The translations under genes were made by a program, and so were the position numbers. Below are positions 1 through 7,635 of a stretch of 55,372 nt of DNA, in pieces. The stretch is from NCBI GenBank assembly GCA_910589315.1, contig CAJUTB010000018.1, forward strand, positions 1 to 55,372, written 5' to 3'. Within the stretch, counting starts at the first letter, position 1. Each line of letters opens with the position of its first letter. This stretch comes from an uncultured Oscillibacter sp. (GTDB taxonomy: Bacteria > Bacillota > Clostridia > Oscillospirales > Oscillospiraceae). A model generated the notes under the pieces. The model did no database searches. It was not told where the DNA came from and was given only the letters and a program-made list of their open reading frames with translations.

Positions 1-35
1 GTTGGCTGCTTATAGATGGTTCTAGTAACTCTCAT
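1..35 (-). CDS. 5' end of an unidentified gene, truncated by the window edge
   Basis: An ATG at 35-33 on the minus strand is preceded at good spacing by the strong ribosome-binding site AGGAGGT. It opens a frame reading MRVTRTIYKQP before the window ends. Eleven codons are too few to assign a family. The gene lies downstream of the barnase/barstar pair in the same direction, separated from the barstar stop by 57 bases. Confidence 0.55.
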   Translation of the reverse strand, partial: MRVTRTIYKQP

Positions 36-92
36 GTTTACCTCCTGTTAGAAAACCAGACAATATGGACTATTTGTAAATTTGAATTTCTC

Positions 93-365
93 CTAAATTC
101 CCTGCTCCATCACCACCGAAACAGACGGATTTTCCGCCGCGGCTCGTTTCAGAACCCGTTGCAGCCGCTGCCAAAACGGCCCCAGGGTTTCCTGAAGCGT
201 CTCAGGGTTTACCACGCGAATTTCTGCCGGTTCAGAGAAATCCGTCAGGCAGTCACAAAGGGCGTCCAGATTCCGGCCGTAATAATCCGGGAAATACGGG
301 GCAAAGGCATCCAAGGCATCCGCCCGGTTTTGAATTGCCGCGCCGTCTAAAACTATGCTAGTCAT
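93..365 (-). CDS. barstar-family RNase inhibitor (immunity protein)
   Basis: A 90-residue protein of the barstar family, the tight cytoplasmic inhibitor of barnase-type guanyl-specific RNases. The family core is visible: a short N-terminal strand, then PDYYGRNLDALCDCLTDF, which matches the barstar helix that plugs the RNase active site, including its acidic residues. I start it at 365 rather than at the upstream in-frame ATG at 380 because GGAGAGGAAA lies just before 365. The start overlaps the end of the upstream RNase gene by 8 bases, so the two are translationally coupled. Its role is to protect the producer from the RNase before export. Confidence 0.88.
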   Translation of the reverse strand: MTSIVLDGAAIQNRADALDAFAPYFPDYYGRNLDALCDCLTDFSEPAEIRVVNPETLQETLGPFWQRLQRVLKRAAAENPSVSVVMEQGI

Positions 366-954
366 CCGTTTCCTCTCCATACAACAGCTCGAACGACTCG
401 TAGTGGTCTTCGGTGTAATAAATCAGCCCGTCATTTGAAAATACAATCCGTTTTGCGCCCCGGCTGTTCGCCCCAAGCGTATCAATGTCGCACTCCGTAA
501 AGGTTCGGCCATCTGCGTCGGGCAAAAGTCCTTCGTAATTTCCAAACCGGCTGCCTCCAATACACATCCCCGGCGCGTATGACTCCAGCGAACCCCCGGG
601 CCACCCTAATGCCTGCGCTTCTTTTTTGGTGATAAAATTCGAGGGAAGCCGGCCATATAAATGGATGTAAAGGGCAACGTCTTCCTTGCTTGTGTATACG
701 CCGTCCTCTGGAAGCGCAGGTTCTTCTGCTTCGGGAGTTTCAAGACTCCCAGAGCTTTCTTCCGGCGGTTCCTCCGGGGTATCCGGTTTTTCTGGACTTT
801 CCAATTCATCCGATTTGTCCGGTTCGGTACGGTCTTCCGGTAAATCCACCACCAAGTCCGGGTTTTCAGGGGGCAGGCTTCCTGCATCCATCCCGCAGGA
901 TGTCAGGCCAAAAACCATCAGCATGGCCAGGAAGCTGCAAAGCAGTCGTTTCAT
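358..954 (-). CDS. barnase-type ribonuclease, secreted lipoprotein
   Basis: 198 residues. The N-terminal signal ends in the lipobox LTSC (Cys20), so the mature protein should be lipid-anchored on the outer membrane face. Residues about 27-84 are an acidic, Pro/Glu-rich linker. Residues 85-195 are a barnase/binase domain: ITKKEAQALGW (Lys110 equals barnase Lys27), TFTECDID (Glu154 equals the catalytic base Glu73), Arg165 and Arg169 (Arg83 and Arg87), and TEDHYESF (His184 equals the catalytic acid His102). All catalytic residues are present, so it should be an active endoribonuclease. The next gene encodes the cognate barstar, overlapping by 8 bases. Classical barnases are freely secreted; the lipid anchor and long tether are unusual. 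Confidence 0.92.
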   Translation of the reverse strand: MKRLLCSFLAMLMVFGLTSCGMDAGSLPPENPDLVVDLPEDRTEPDKSDELESPEKPDTPEEPPEESSGSLETPEAEEPALPEDGVYTSKEDVALYIHLYGRLPSNFITKKEAQALGWPGGSLESYAPGMCIGGSRFGNYEGLLPDADGRTFTECDIDTLGANSRGAKRIVFSNDGLIYYTEDHYESFELLYGEETDD

Positions 955-987
955 CGCTCATCTTCCTTATCAAAAAATTTTGCAGAC

Positions 988-1016
988 AGTATAGCATATT
1001 TTCCCATTAAAGTCTA
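988..1016 (-). promoter_or_regulatory. sigma-A-type promoter for the RNase/barstar operon
   Basis: On the minus strand, -35 TAGACT (1016-1011) and -10 TATACT (993-988) are separated by exactly 17 bases, with an AAGGAAG ribosome-binding site before the ATG at 954. Predicted by eye only. Confidence 0.6.
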
Positions 1017-1120
1017 TACATCTTCCAGAAAGGAACGCGAAAACAAACGGATACGGCGGCATTTCCCGAAAGGGCCGGACTTCAGGAACATGGCTGCCGC
1101 AGAAAATTTCAAAATCCCCC

Positions 1121-1149
1121 TTGCCAAGCGGGGCGGAATGTGGTATAGT
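1121..1149 (+). promoter_or_regulatory. sigma-A-type promoter for the phospholipase-like gene
   Basis: -35 TTGCCA (1121-1126), 17-base spacer, -10 TATAGT (1144-1149). It lies inside the 5' end of the longest possible reading frame. This argues that translation of the downstream gene begins later, at the TTG at 1181. Confidence 0.65.
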
Positions 1150-1180
1150 GATGTTATTCTTGGGGTTAGGAGGTACTAAC

Positions 1181-1732
1181 TTGCAAAAACGAAGCCATAC
1201 GTTATTAGCACACACCCTTCTTCGGAGTCAGCGCGGTTTTGGGGCAAAACGTTTCGAGATGGCGTTTTTGTTTGGCTCCTTCCAGCCGGACGTGAATCCA
1301 TTCAGCTACTTAAAAGGTTCCCTGCATTATCAGAAACTACGGGGACATAATTACGCCAATTCCCGCGAGTACATCAACGCCCAGATTATGAAGCTCCAGC
1401 AGCGTTCCCGCTGGACAATCTGGCAGTATTACACGCTGGGCAAGCTCACCCATTATCTGGCTGACGCCTATACGTATCCCCACAATGAAAATTTCCCGGA
1501 CAGCATGATGGACCACCATAAATACGAGACCAATTTGCGTCTTTTCCTGCGGGGGTATCTGGCTCACTGTCATCTTCGCCGCCAGCAGGCCCGCCGGGAC
1601 TTGGTCGCCGCGCTGGATGAGCTGCACAGCCAGTACATGGAAACCAAGGCGGGAATGTACCGGGACGCAAACTTCATCCTGAAAGCCACAGGGCTGCTGA
1701 TGGCCGGATGTCGGCCCGCCTCGGCCGCCTGA
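1181..1732 (+). CDS. zinc-dependent phospholipase C-like protein
   Basis: 183 residues from a TTG start at 1181, which has TTAGGAGG at 1166-1173; the open frame extends upstream only through the promoter. The sequence is His-rich in the manner of the zinc-dependent phospholipase C/P1-nuclease-like family (Zn_dep_PLPC): an N-terminal RSHTLLAH, GSFQPDVNP around 32-40, GKLTHYLADAYTYPHN at 87-102 and DHHKYE at 111-116. These would supply the multinuclear zinc ligands. No signal peptide or membrane segment is evident, so it may be intracellular, unlike the secreted toxins. It is transcribed alone, just upstream of the aro leader. The family call is good; the actual substrate is unknown. Confidence 0.7.
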   Translation: MQKRSHTLLAHTLLRSQRGFGAKRFEMAFLFGSFQPDVNPFSYLKGSLHYQKLRGHNYANSREYINAQIMKLQQRSRWTIWQYYTLGKLTHYLADAYTYPHNENFPDSMMDHHKYETNLRLFLRGYLAHCHLRRQQARRDLVAALDELHSQYMETKAGMYRDANFILKATGLLMAGCRPASAA

Positions 1733-1791
1733 ATTAGTAGAACCGTCAGTTTTTCCTATGGAATTCCGCCGGATTTTGGCAGAATTCACAG

Positions 1792-1820
1792 TTTTCATTT
1801 TGCCTGCGGTGTGCTATGCT
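1792..1820 (+). promoter_or_regulatory. promoter of the aro operon leader
   Basis: Extended -10 TGC-TATGCT with the hexamer at 1815-1820; a candidate -35 TTTTCA lies at 1792-1797 with a 17-base spacer. Transcription would start near 1827, giving a leader RNA of about 230 bases before aroF. Confidence 0.5.
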
Positions 1821-1856
1821 TTACACATTCAAAGGAAGCCAAAAGGGGTATTTGCC

Positions 1857-1958
1857 ATGACCTGTGCCATTCATACAGCCGAATACCGCTATTTTACTTT
1901 CAGCTTTACCTATTTTGGTAAGGCTTTTCGTGGTTTGGCTGAAAGTATGCGCGTGTAA
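1857..1958 (+). CDS. Phe/Tyr-rich leader peptide controlling the aro operon
   Basis: A 33-codon reading frame starts at ATG 1857 behind AAAAGGGG (1841-1847) and ends at TAA 1956-1958. Codons 10-24 read YRYFTFSFTYFGKAF: five Phe and three Tyr in fifteen codons, with no Trp. It lies between the operon promoter and an intrinsic terminator upstream of a DAHP synthase whose operon makes Phe and Tyr. This is the hallmark of an attenuation leader peptide like PheL of enteric bacteria: ribosomes stalled by lack of charged tRNA-Phe or tRNA-Tyr would alter RNA folding downstream. The peptide itself probably has no other function. The peptide and RNA pairing are seen directly; the regulatory role is inferred by analogy. 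Confidence 0.85.
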   Translation: MTCAIHTAEYRYFTFSFTYFGKAFRGLAESMRV

Positions 1959-2008
1959 ACTGGCAGGTCTGAAATAGTCCTACTTGTCAAGCAACCCGCA
2001 GCCAAACC
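1895..2008 (+). promoter_or_regulatory. attenuator: alternative 1:2 and 2:3 (antiterminator) hairpins
   Basis: Segment 1 TACTTTCAGC (1895-1904), inside the Phe/Tyr codon run, is perfectly complementary to segment 2 GCTGAAAGTA (1938-1947). An overlapping part of segment 2, GGTTTGGCTG (1932-1941), is perfectly complementary to segment 3 CAGCCAAACC (1999-2008), which includes the left arm and loop of the terminator. The 1:2 and 2:3 pairings, and the 2:3 and terminator pairings, exclude each other. A ribosome stalled on the Phe/Tyr codons masks segment 1, frees segment 2 to trap segment 3, and allows read-through into aroF. Uninterrupted translation, or none, leads to termination. No T-box features were seen. 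Confidence 0.82.
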
Positions 2009-2023
2009 GGCTGCGGGTTTTTT
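1993..2023 (+). terminator. intrinsic terminator of the aro attenuator
   Basis: Perfect 11-bp stem AACCCGCAGCC (1993-2003) / GGCTGCGGGTT (2009-2019), 5-base loop and a run of six T (2018-2023). It lies 34 bases upstream of the aroF start and 34 bases after the leader stop, so it must be conditionally bypassed. Confidence 0.93.
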
Positions 2024-2057
2024 GCATCATTTCTGCTTCTTTTAGGAGGAATTTTTT

Positions 2058-3068
2058 ATGATCGTCATTTTGAAACACAACCCCAACCGCGACCAGCTGG
2101 ACAGTTTGATTTCCTGGCTTCAGGAAAAAGGCGTGATCATTCACACCAGCATCGGTGAAGCCAACACCATTCTAGGGCTTGTGGGCGACACTTCCAAGCT
2201 CGACATTGACCTGATCGCCGCGCTGGATATTGTCGAGGATGTCAAGCGGGTCCAGGAACCCTATAAAAATGCAAACCGCAAATTCCACCCCGAGGATACG
2301 GTGATTCCTGTGGGGAATACCCAGATCGGCGGCGGTACGCTGACGCTGATGGCCGGTCCGTGTTCCGTGGAGAGCGAGGAACAGGTGGTGGCGATTGCCA
2401 AAGCGGTGAAGGCAAGCGGCGCAACCATGCTGCGGGGCGGCGCGTTCAAGCCCCGAACTTCTCCCTATGCCTTCCAGGGCCTGGGCGCGACGGGACTGGA
2501 ATATTTGAAGGTAGCCCGGCAGGAAACGGGACTGCCGATTGTGACGGAACTGATGGATTTGACCCAGCTGCCGCTGTTCAAGGATGTCGATGTCATTCAA
2601 ATCGGCACGCGCAATATGCAGAATTTCGATTTGCTGAAAGCGGTGGGGCATCAGGATAAGCCGGTTATGATCAAGCGCGGGATGTCCGCCACTTATGAGG
2701 AATGGCTGATGAGCGCGGAATATGTGATGGCCAGCGGAAATGAGAACGTCATTCTTTGCGAGCGTGGTATTCGGACCTTTGAGTCATACACGCGAAACAC
2801 CCTGGATTTAGCGGCAATTCCGGTTTTGCGTAAGATGACGCATCTGCCGGTTATTATCGATCCCAGCCACGCCACCGGCAAGAGCTGGCTGGTGGAGCCT
2901 TTGGCCCGCGCCGCGGTTGCCGCGGGGGCGGACGGGTTACAGATCGAGGTACACAACGACCCGTCCCGCGCGCTTTGCGACGGCCCGCAGTCTTTGAAGC
3001 CGGAAGTATTTGATCCTCTGGCAAAAAAACTGCTGAAGCTCCATGCGTTTATACAGGAATTGGACTGA
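2058..3068 (+). CDS. aroF: 3-deoxy-7-phosphoheptulonate (DAHP) synthase, type I beta with N-terminal regulatory domain
   Basis: 336 residues; TTAGGAGG before ATG 2058. It condenses phosphoenolpyruvate with erythrose 4-phosphate, the committed step of aromatic biosynthesis. Residues 1-70 form the small ferredoxin-like/ACT-like regulatory domain typical of the Thermotoga-type enzyme. The barrel follows with MAGPCSVES (98-106) and RGGAFKPRTSPYAFQG (126-141). Metal ligands align as Cys102, His271, Glu297 and Asp308. In Thermotoga this domain gives Phe/Tyr feedback inhibition, so this gene is probably controlled at both enzyme and transcript level. First structural gene of the aro operon. Confidence 0.96.
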   Translation: MIVILKHNPNRDQLDSLISWLQEKGVIIHTSIGEANTILGLVGDTSKLDIDLIAALDIVEDVKRVQEPYKNANRKFHPEDTVIPVGNTQIGGGTLTLMAGPCSVESEEQVVAIAKAVKASGATMLRGGAFKPRTSPYAFQGLGATGLEYLKVARQETGLPIVTELMDLTQLPLFKDVDVIQIGTRNMQNFDLLKAVGHQDKPVMIKRGMSATYEEWLMSAEYVMASGNENVILCERGIRTFESYTRNTLDLAAIPVLRKMTHLPVIIDPSHATGKSWLVEPLARAAVAAGADGLQIEVHNDPSRALCDGPQSLKPEVFDPLAKKLLKLHAFIQELD

Positions 3069-3087
3069 CCGGAAGGGGAGGCTTTTT

Positions 3088-3924
3088 ATGAATGTTGGAA
3101 TCGTTGGCCTGGGCCTGATCGGCGGTTCGATGGCAAAGAGTACGAAGGCGCGCACGTCTCATACGGTCTGGGGAATTGACCTGGACCACGAGACCATGAC
3201 GCTGGCCCGGATGAGCGGTGCGATTGACGGGCCGCTTACGGACGGAAATCTTGGGGACTGCGATTTGCTGTTCGTGGCAATTTGTCCGGCGGCGGCGATT
3301 GCATGGGTAAAGGAAAATGCGGAGAAAATTGCAAAAAAGACAATTTTAGTGGATCTCTGCGGCGTAAAGCGCGTGGTGGTGGACGCGCTTGCGCCGGTTG
3401 CGGAGGCGTATGGATTTTCCTACATTGGCGGGCACCCGATGGCCGGTAAGGAGCGGGGCGGCTTTACGTCGTCCAGCGACAGTTTGTTTGCAGGGGCGTC
3501 GATGATTCTGACGCCGGACAAGCGTACTGATATGCAGTTATTGGAGACGTTGAACGCATATTTTTTAGATATCGGTTTTGCCGCGCTGACCTTTTCGGAC
3601 CCGGAGGAGCATGACCGGATCATAGCCTTTACGTCGCAGCTGGCGCACATTACGTCCAGCGCTTATGTGAAGTCGCCGGAGGCGCAGCGCAGGAGAGGGT
3701 TTTCGGCAGGGAGCTTTCAGGATATGACGCGGGTTGCAAGGCTGGACGAGGAGATGTGGACCGAGTTGTTTCTGGACGATTCCGATTTTCTGATTCGGGA
3801 ATTGGATATTTTGATTCAGAATCTGCAAGCCTACTCGGATGCTCTCAAGTCCGGCGACGCGCAGAGAGTGAAAGCTCTTTTGAAAGAGGGCCGCGAACGA
3901 AAAGCCACCGCAGGCGGGAACTGA
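3088..3924 (+). CDS. tyrA: prephenate dehydrogenase
   Basis: 278 residues from ATG 3088 behind GGAAGGGGAGG; the open frame upstream overlaps aroF and is not needed. NAD(P)-dependent oxidative decarboxylation of prephenate to 4-hydroxyphenylpyruvate, the Tyr branch. N-terminal Rossmann motif GLGLIGG (7-13), GGHPMAG (114-120) and TSQLAH (182-187) mark the family. There is no C-terminal ACT domain and no fused chorismate mutase, which is supplied by pheA. It follows aroF by 19 bases; a 321-base gap of palindromic sequence separates it from aroB. Confidence 0.94.
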   Translation: MNVGIVGLGLIGGSMAKSTKARTSHTVWGIDLDHETMTLARMSGAIDGPLTDGNLGDCDLLFVAICPAAAIAWVKENAEKIAKKTILVDLCGVKRVVVDALAPVAEAYGFSYIGGHPMAGKERGGFTSSSDSLFAGASMILTPDKRTDMQLLETLNAYFLDIGFAALTFSDPEEHDRIIAFTSQLAHITSSAYVKSPEAQRRRGFSAGSFQDMTRVARLDEEMWTELFLDDSDFLIRELDILIQNLQAYSDALKSGDAQRVKALLKEGRERKATAGGN

Positions 3925-3929
3925 TCAAG

Positions 3930-4136
3930 GGGTCCCCCCTGGGGGGGACGCGCCTCGCGGCGCGAGCGCAAGTCGGCCATTTGCAATGGCTGGTCCAAAT
4001 TTGAACCCCCCATTTTCTTTTCTCTGGCGAGAGAAAAGAAAACGGGCCGTTCACGGTCCAAAAGAAAAGAGCGTTTTGAGAGCTTGGCAAAAAACTTTAG
4101 ACGGGTGGACCCCAAACGAGAAGTCCAAATCGACTT
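3930..4136. repeat. compound palindromic intergenic element inside the aro operon
   Basis: The 321-base gap between tyrA and aroB has no convincing gene. It carries inverted repeats in tandem: GTCCCCCC/GGGGGGAC (3932-3949), CTCGCG/CGCGAG (3954-3966), GCCATT/AATGGC (3976-3990), a 12-bp TTTTCTTTTCTC/GAGAAAAGAAAA (4013-4042), GGGCCGT/ACGGTCC with one G-U pair (4044-4059) and AAGTC/GACTT (4121-4136). None has a proper terminator tail. The arrangement suggests a REP- or MITE-like element or an mRNA-processing region. I cannot tell whether copies exist elsewhere. Confidence 0.55.
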
Positions 4137-4245
4137 GCCTCTGCGCCGAACCCCGCTGCCGCTGCTGCGGTGGGCGGAGCGGCTGGCTCTGTTTTCACGC
4201 ATCCTTATTCAACAACGCCTTAAAATCCTTCTTTTAGGAGGCTGT

Positions 4246-5319
4246 ATGTCTATTTTTTCCAAACAAATTCACGTAAACACCTCTCCCGGCTACGAAGTCA
4301 TCATCTCCCATGACGTGCTGAAAAACTGCGGAGAATGGCTGCACTACAACCTTTTATCTCCCTGCAAAATTGCCGTCATCACGGACAGTAACGTTTCCCC
4401 GCTCTACCTCAAAACGGTTACGGACAGTCTTACAAACTGGAATTTTACGGTCAGCACCTACATCTTTCAGGCCGGAGAAAACAGCAAAAACTTTGACACC
4501 CTCTCCAACATCGTGGAATTTTTAGCCGCAGAACACCTTACCCGTTCCGACTGCGTAGCCGCTTTAGGCGGCGGCGTCGTAGGCGATATGGCCGGGTTTG
4601 CCGCCGCGTGCTATTTGCGCGGCATCCGCTACGTACAAATGCCCACAACAATGCTGGCCGCCGTCGATTCTTCCGTAGGCGGAAAAACCGCAATTGATTT
4701 GAAAGCCGGGAAAAATCTCGCCGGAGCCTTTCTTCAGCCTTCTGCCGTTCTTTGCGACCTGGCGTGCCTTAAAACCCTTCCACAATCCGTTTTATTGGGC
4801 GGAACCGCGGAAGCCGTTAAGACCGGCGTCCTCTGTGACGAAACCCTCTTTGCCCTCTTTGAAAACGGAAGCCTTTCCAACGACCCCGGCGAAGTGATCG
4901 CCCGTTGTGTCGCTTATAAAGCGGGCGTCGTAGAACGGGACGAACGGGAACAAGGAGAACGCAAACTCTTAAACCTGGGCCATACGGTCGGGCACGCCAT
5001 TGAAAAATGCAGCAATTACACCACCCCTCACGGGCAGGCGGTTGCCGCAGGTCTGGCGATCATCGCCCGGTCCGCCGAACGCCTCAACTGGACCCTGGAA
5101 CCCGTTGCAGACCGCATTACGGCTTGTCTCACAGAACTCGATCTGCCGGTTAACACACTGTATTCCGCCGAAGCCCTCGCAGACGCGGCCCTGTCCGACA
5201 AAAAACGTTTCGGAGGCGAAATCACCCTGGTTATCCCAGAGAAAATTGGTCTTTGTACCTTGAAAAAAATACCGGTTTCCAAACTCTTGCCGGTAATCAA
5301 AGCCGGTCTGGGGAGGTAA
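4246..5319 (+). CDS. aroB: 3-dehydroquinate synthase
   Basis: 357 residues from ATG 4246 with TTAGGAGG in front; the frame is open upstream into the repeat region but the ribosome-binding site fixes the start. Converts DAHP to 3-dehydroquinate using catalytic NAD+ and a divalent metal. Visible motifs: ALGGGVVGDMAGF (106-118), MPTTMLAAVDSSVGGKTAID (132-151), metal ligands Glu189 (GGTAEAVK), His246 (NLGHTVGH) and His262 (TTPHG). Second step of the pathway; ends 8 bases before aroA. Confidence 0.96.
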   Translation: MSIFSKQIHVNTSPGYEVIISHDVLKNCGEWLHYNLLSPCKIAVITDSNVSPLYLKTVTDSLTNWNFTVSTYIFQAGENSKNFDTLSNIVEFLAAEHLTRSDCVAALGGGVVGDMAGFAAACYLRGIRYVQMPTTMLAAVDSSVGGKTAIDLKAGKNLAGAFLQPSAVLCDLACLKTLPQSVLLGGTAEAVKTGVLCDETLFALFENGSLSNDPGEVIARCVAYKAGVVERDEREQGERKLLNLGHTVGHAIEKCSNYTTPHGQAVAAGLAIIARSAERLNWTLEPVADRITACLTELDLPVNTLYSAEALADAALSDKKRFGGEITLVIPEKIGLCTLKKIPVSKLLPVIKAGLGR

Positions 5320-5327
5320 GGGCCGTT

Positions 5328-6554
5328 ATGGACATTTGCATCCGCCCGCACCGCCTGTTCGGCGCGGTTACTCCTCCACCCAGCAAGTCGTTAGCGCACC
5401 GTTTTTTAATTGCCGCGGCTTTGGCGGCGGGGACGAGCAATATTCGGAACATCTCCTTTTCTCAGGACATCGAAGCAACGCTTCGCTGTGTGGAAAAATT
5501 TCACTGCAAATGGGAATGGACAGGAGAAAATGCCCTGAAAATCCAGGGCTGCATCAACCAGGAACTCGACTGGACCGCCCTGCGCCGGTTTGACTGCGGC
5601 GAATCCGGTTCCACGCTGCGCTTTTTGATCCCAATTGCCCTCGCCCTGTCCGGCGGCGGTGAATTTACCGGTTATGGCCGTCTCATGGAGCGGCCGCAGG
5701 AACCCTACTTCCAGATTTTTGACAAACAGGGGATTTTTCATATATTGGAAGATGAGGTCCTTACTGTTCGGGGCAGCTTGAAGCCCGGCGAATACCGTCT
5801 GCCGGGCAATATTTCCAGTCAGTTTTTCACCGGCCTGCTAATGGCCCTGCCCCTGCTGAACGCGCCCAGCATGATCACCAGCACCACGGAGCTGGAATCC
5901 GCCGCTTATATCACCATGACCATGGGCGTCCTGGAACGGGCGGGCGTTCCGGTCCGGTACGCGAAGGAAATCAACAGCTTTGCGGTGAGGCCGTCGGTCT
6001 ATCAGCCCTTTGACGTGACCGTTGAGGCGGATTGGTCCCAGGCGGCGTTTTGGTACGCGGCTCTTGCGCTGGGCAATTCCGTTCAAATACGAGGCTTGGA
6101 TATTCAGTCCTACCAGGGCGACAAGGTGGTTTCTACGCACGCGGGTACGCTGTCCGCGCCCGGCGATGCCGTGATTGACCTATCCAACTGTCCCGACCTC
6201 CTGCCGCCTTTGGCAGTCATGGCGGCGGTACGGCGGGGCGATACGCGGTTTATCAACGCGGCCCGCCTGCGGCTGAAGGAAAGCGACCGCCTGACTACCG
6301 TCCGGGAAATGCTGGTGGCTCTGGGCTGCGGCGCGGAGGAAAGCCCAGATTCGCTCACCGTTCACGGCGTATCGGCTCTTACCGGCGGCGTGGTGGACGG
6401 AGCCAACGACCATCGGATTATTATGGCGGCGGCCATCGCGGCTACCCGCTGCGTAAATCCGGTGACAATTCGGGGCGCGGAGGCCGTGAAAAAATCCTAT
6501 CCCTCCTTCTGGCGGGATTACGAAACGTTGGGAGGCGAAGTGCTTGTCGTCTGA
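5328..6554 (+). CDS. aroA: 3-phosphoshikimate 1-carboxyvinyltransferase (EPSP synthase)
   Basis: 408 residues from ATG 5328; the ribosome-binding site GGGAGG lies in the last codons of aroB. Transfers enolpyruvyl from PEP to shikimate 3-phosphate. PPPSKSLAHR (16-25) carries the catalytic-site Lys20; RLKESDRL and DHRIIMAAA mark the second half of the inverse alpha/beta barrel. The PEP-loop reads DCGESGSTLRFL (89-100) instead of the enteric GNAGTAMRPL, so this is a diverged subclass. At 408 residues it is a little short for the family. Its stop overlaps the aroC start. Confidence 0.95.
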   Translation: MDICIRPHRLFGAVTPPPSKSLAHRFLIAAALAAGTSNIRNISFSQDIEATLRCVEKFHCKWEWTGENALKIQGCINQELDWTALRRFDCGESGSTLRFLIPIALALSGGGEFTGYGRLMERPQEPYFQIFDKQGIFHILEDEVLTVRGSLKPGEYRLPGNISSQFFTGLLMALPLLNAPSMITSTTELESAAYITMTMGVLERAGVPVRYAKEINSFAVRPSVYQPFDVTVEADWSQAAFWYAALALGNSVQIRGLDIQSYQGDKVVSTHAGTLSAPGDAVIDLSNCPDLLPPLAVMAAVRRGDTRFINAARLRLKESDRLTTVREMLVALGCGAEESPDSLTVHGVSALTGGVVDGANDHRIIMAAAIAATRCVNPVTIRGAEAVKKSYPSFWRDYETLGGEVLVV

Positions 6555-7635
6555 ATTTGGGAAAATTTTGCGGGTATCGGTTTTTGGGCAGTCTCACGGA
6601 AAAGCAATCGGCGTGGTGGTGGACGGCCTGCCCGCCGGCGAAGCAATTGATCTGGACGCGCTGAATGCGTTTCTGGACCGCCGCAGGCCCGGCAGAAGTC
6701 CGCTCTCCACCGCCCGCAAGGAGCTCGATACACCGGTTTTTCTGGCGGGTCTGGAGGACGGAAAAACCTGCGGCGCACCGCTGTGCGCGGTGATTGAAAA
6801 CGCAGACCAGCGCTCGAAGGATTACAGCGAACTGCAAGACAAGCCCCGGCCCGGCCACGCGGATTTCACCGCCTGGGCGAAATGGGGCAGAAACGCCGAC
6901 ATGCGGGGCGGCGGACATTTCTCCGGCCGTCTGACGGCCCCCCTCTGCATCGCGGGCGGCATCGCCCGGCAGATTTTAGCCCGCCGTGGAATTCACGTCG
7001 GAGCGCATTTGTCCTCCGTAGGCGGCGCGCGGGATATGCTCTTTCCGCTGCATCCGACGAAAGCGTTATTTGACGCCGTGGCGGCAAAGCCGCTCCCGGT
7101 TTTGAACGACCATGCCTTGGAGGCAATGGAGACCGCCATCCTGGCCGCAAAGGAAAGCCTGGACAGCGTTGGCGGGACGATTGAATGCGCGGCAATCGGA
7201 CTGCCCGCCGGACTGGGCGGACCGATGTTTGAGGGCGTGGAAAACCGTCTTGCCGCCGCGCTGTTTGGAATTCCGGCGGTAAAGGGTGTGGAGTTTGGCG
7301 GCGGTTTTTCCGCTGCGTACGGGCGGGGTTCCCAAAACAACGACTCTTTTTTCATCGAAAACGGCGAAATTCGCACGGAGACAAACCATGCGGGCGGAAT
7401 TCTGGGCGGGATTACAACGGGGATGCCGCTGGTTCTGCGGGTGGCGGTCAAGCCGACGCCGTCCATTGGCCAAGCTCAGAAAACCGTCAGCCTTTCCCGG
7501 CTGGAGGCTGCGGAACTGACCATCCACGGACGCCACGACCCCTGCATAGCTCACCGGGCGGTCCCGGTGGTGGAGGCGGTGACTGCCGCCGTATTACTGG
7601 ATTTATTATTGGAGGGAAATCATGGAACTTTCTGA
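6544..7635 (+). CDS. aroC: chorismate synthase
   Basis: 363 residues from a TTG at 6544, inside the end of aroA, with GGGAGGCG at 6529-6536. Anti-1,4-elimination of phosphate from EPSP to chorismate, needing reduced FMN. Family motifs seen: FGQSHGKAIG near the N-terminus, DRRRPGRSPLSTARKELD, RPGHADFTA and RGGGHFSGRLTA. The coding region overlaps the pheA start by 14 bases. Chorismate is handed to pheA and tyrA in the same operon and to other pathways elsewhere. Confidence 0.95.
   Translation: MSSEFGKILRVSVFGQSHGKAIGVVVDGLPAGEAIDLDALNAFLDRRRPGRSPLSTARKELDTPVFLAGLEDGKTCGAPLCAVIENADQRSKDYSELQDKPRPGHADFTAWAKWGRNADMRGGGHFSGRLTAPLCIAGGIARQILARRGIHVGAHLSSVGGARDMLFPLHPTKALFDAVAAKPLPVLNDHALEAMETAILAAKESLDSVGGTIECAAIGLPAGLGGPMFEGVENRLAAALFGIPAVKGVEFGGGFSAAYGRGSQNNDSFFIENGEIRTETNHAGGILGGITTGMPLVLRVAVKPTPSIGQAQKTVSLSRLEAAELTIHGRHDPCIAHRAVPVVEAVTAAVLLDLLLEGNHGTF

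Noticed and set aside
1121..1180. N-terminal extension of the phospholipase-like protein
   Set aside because: The extension coincides with the -35/-10 promoter elements; the TTG at 1181 has the proper ribosome-binding site.
1758..1856. Longer version of the leader peptide starting at 1758
   Set aside because: It would begin upstream of the -10 element and lacks a ribosome-binding site; ATG 1857 has both.
3986..4237. Short frames within the tyrA-aroB gap as genes
   Set aside because: They run through the inverted repeats in several frames with no ribosome-binding site and no recognisable sequence.
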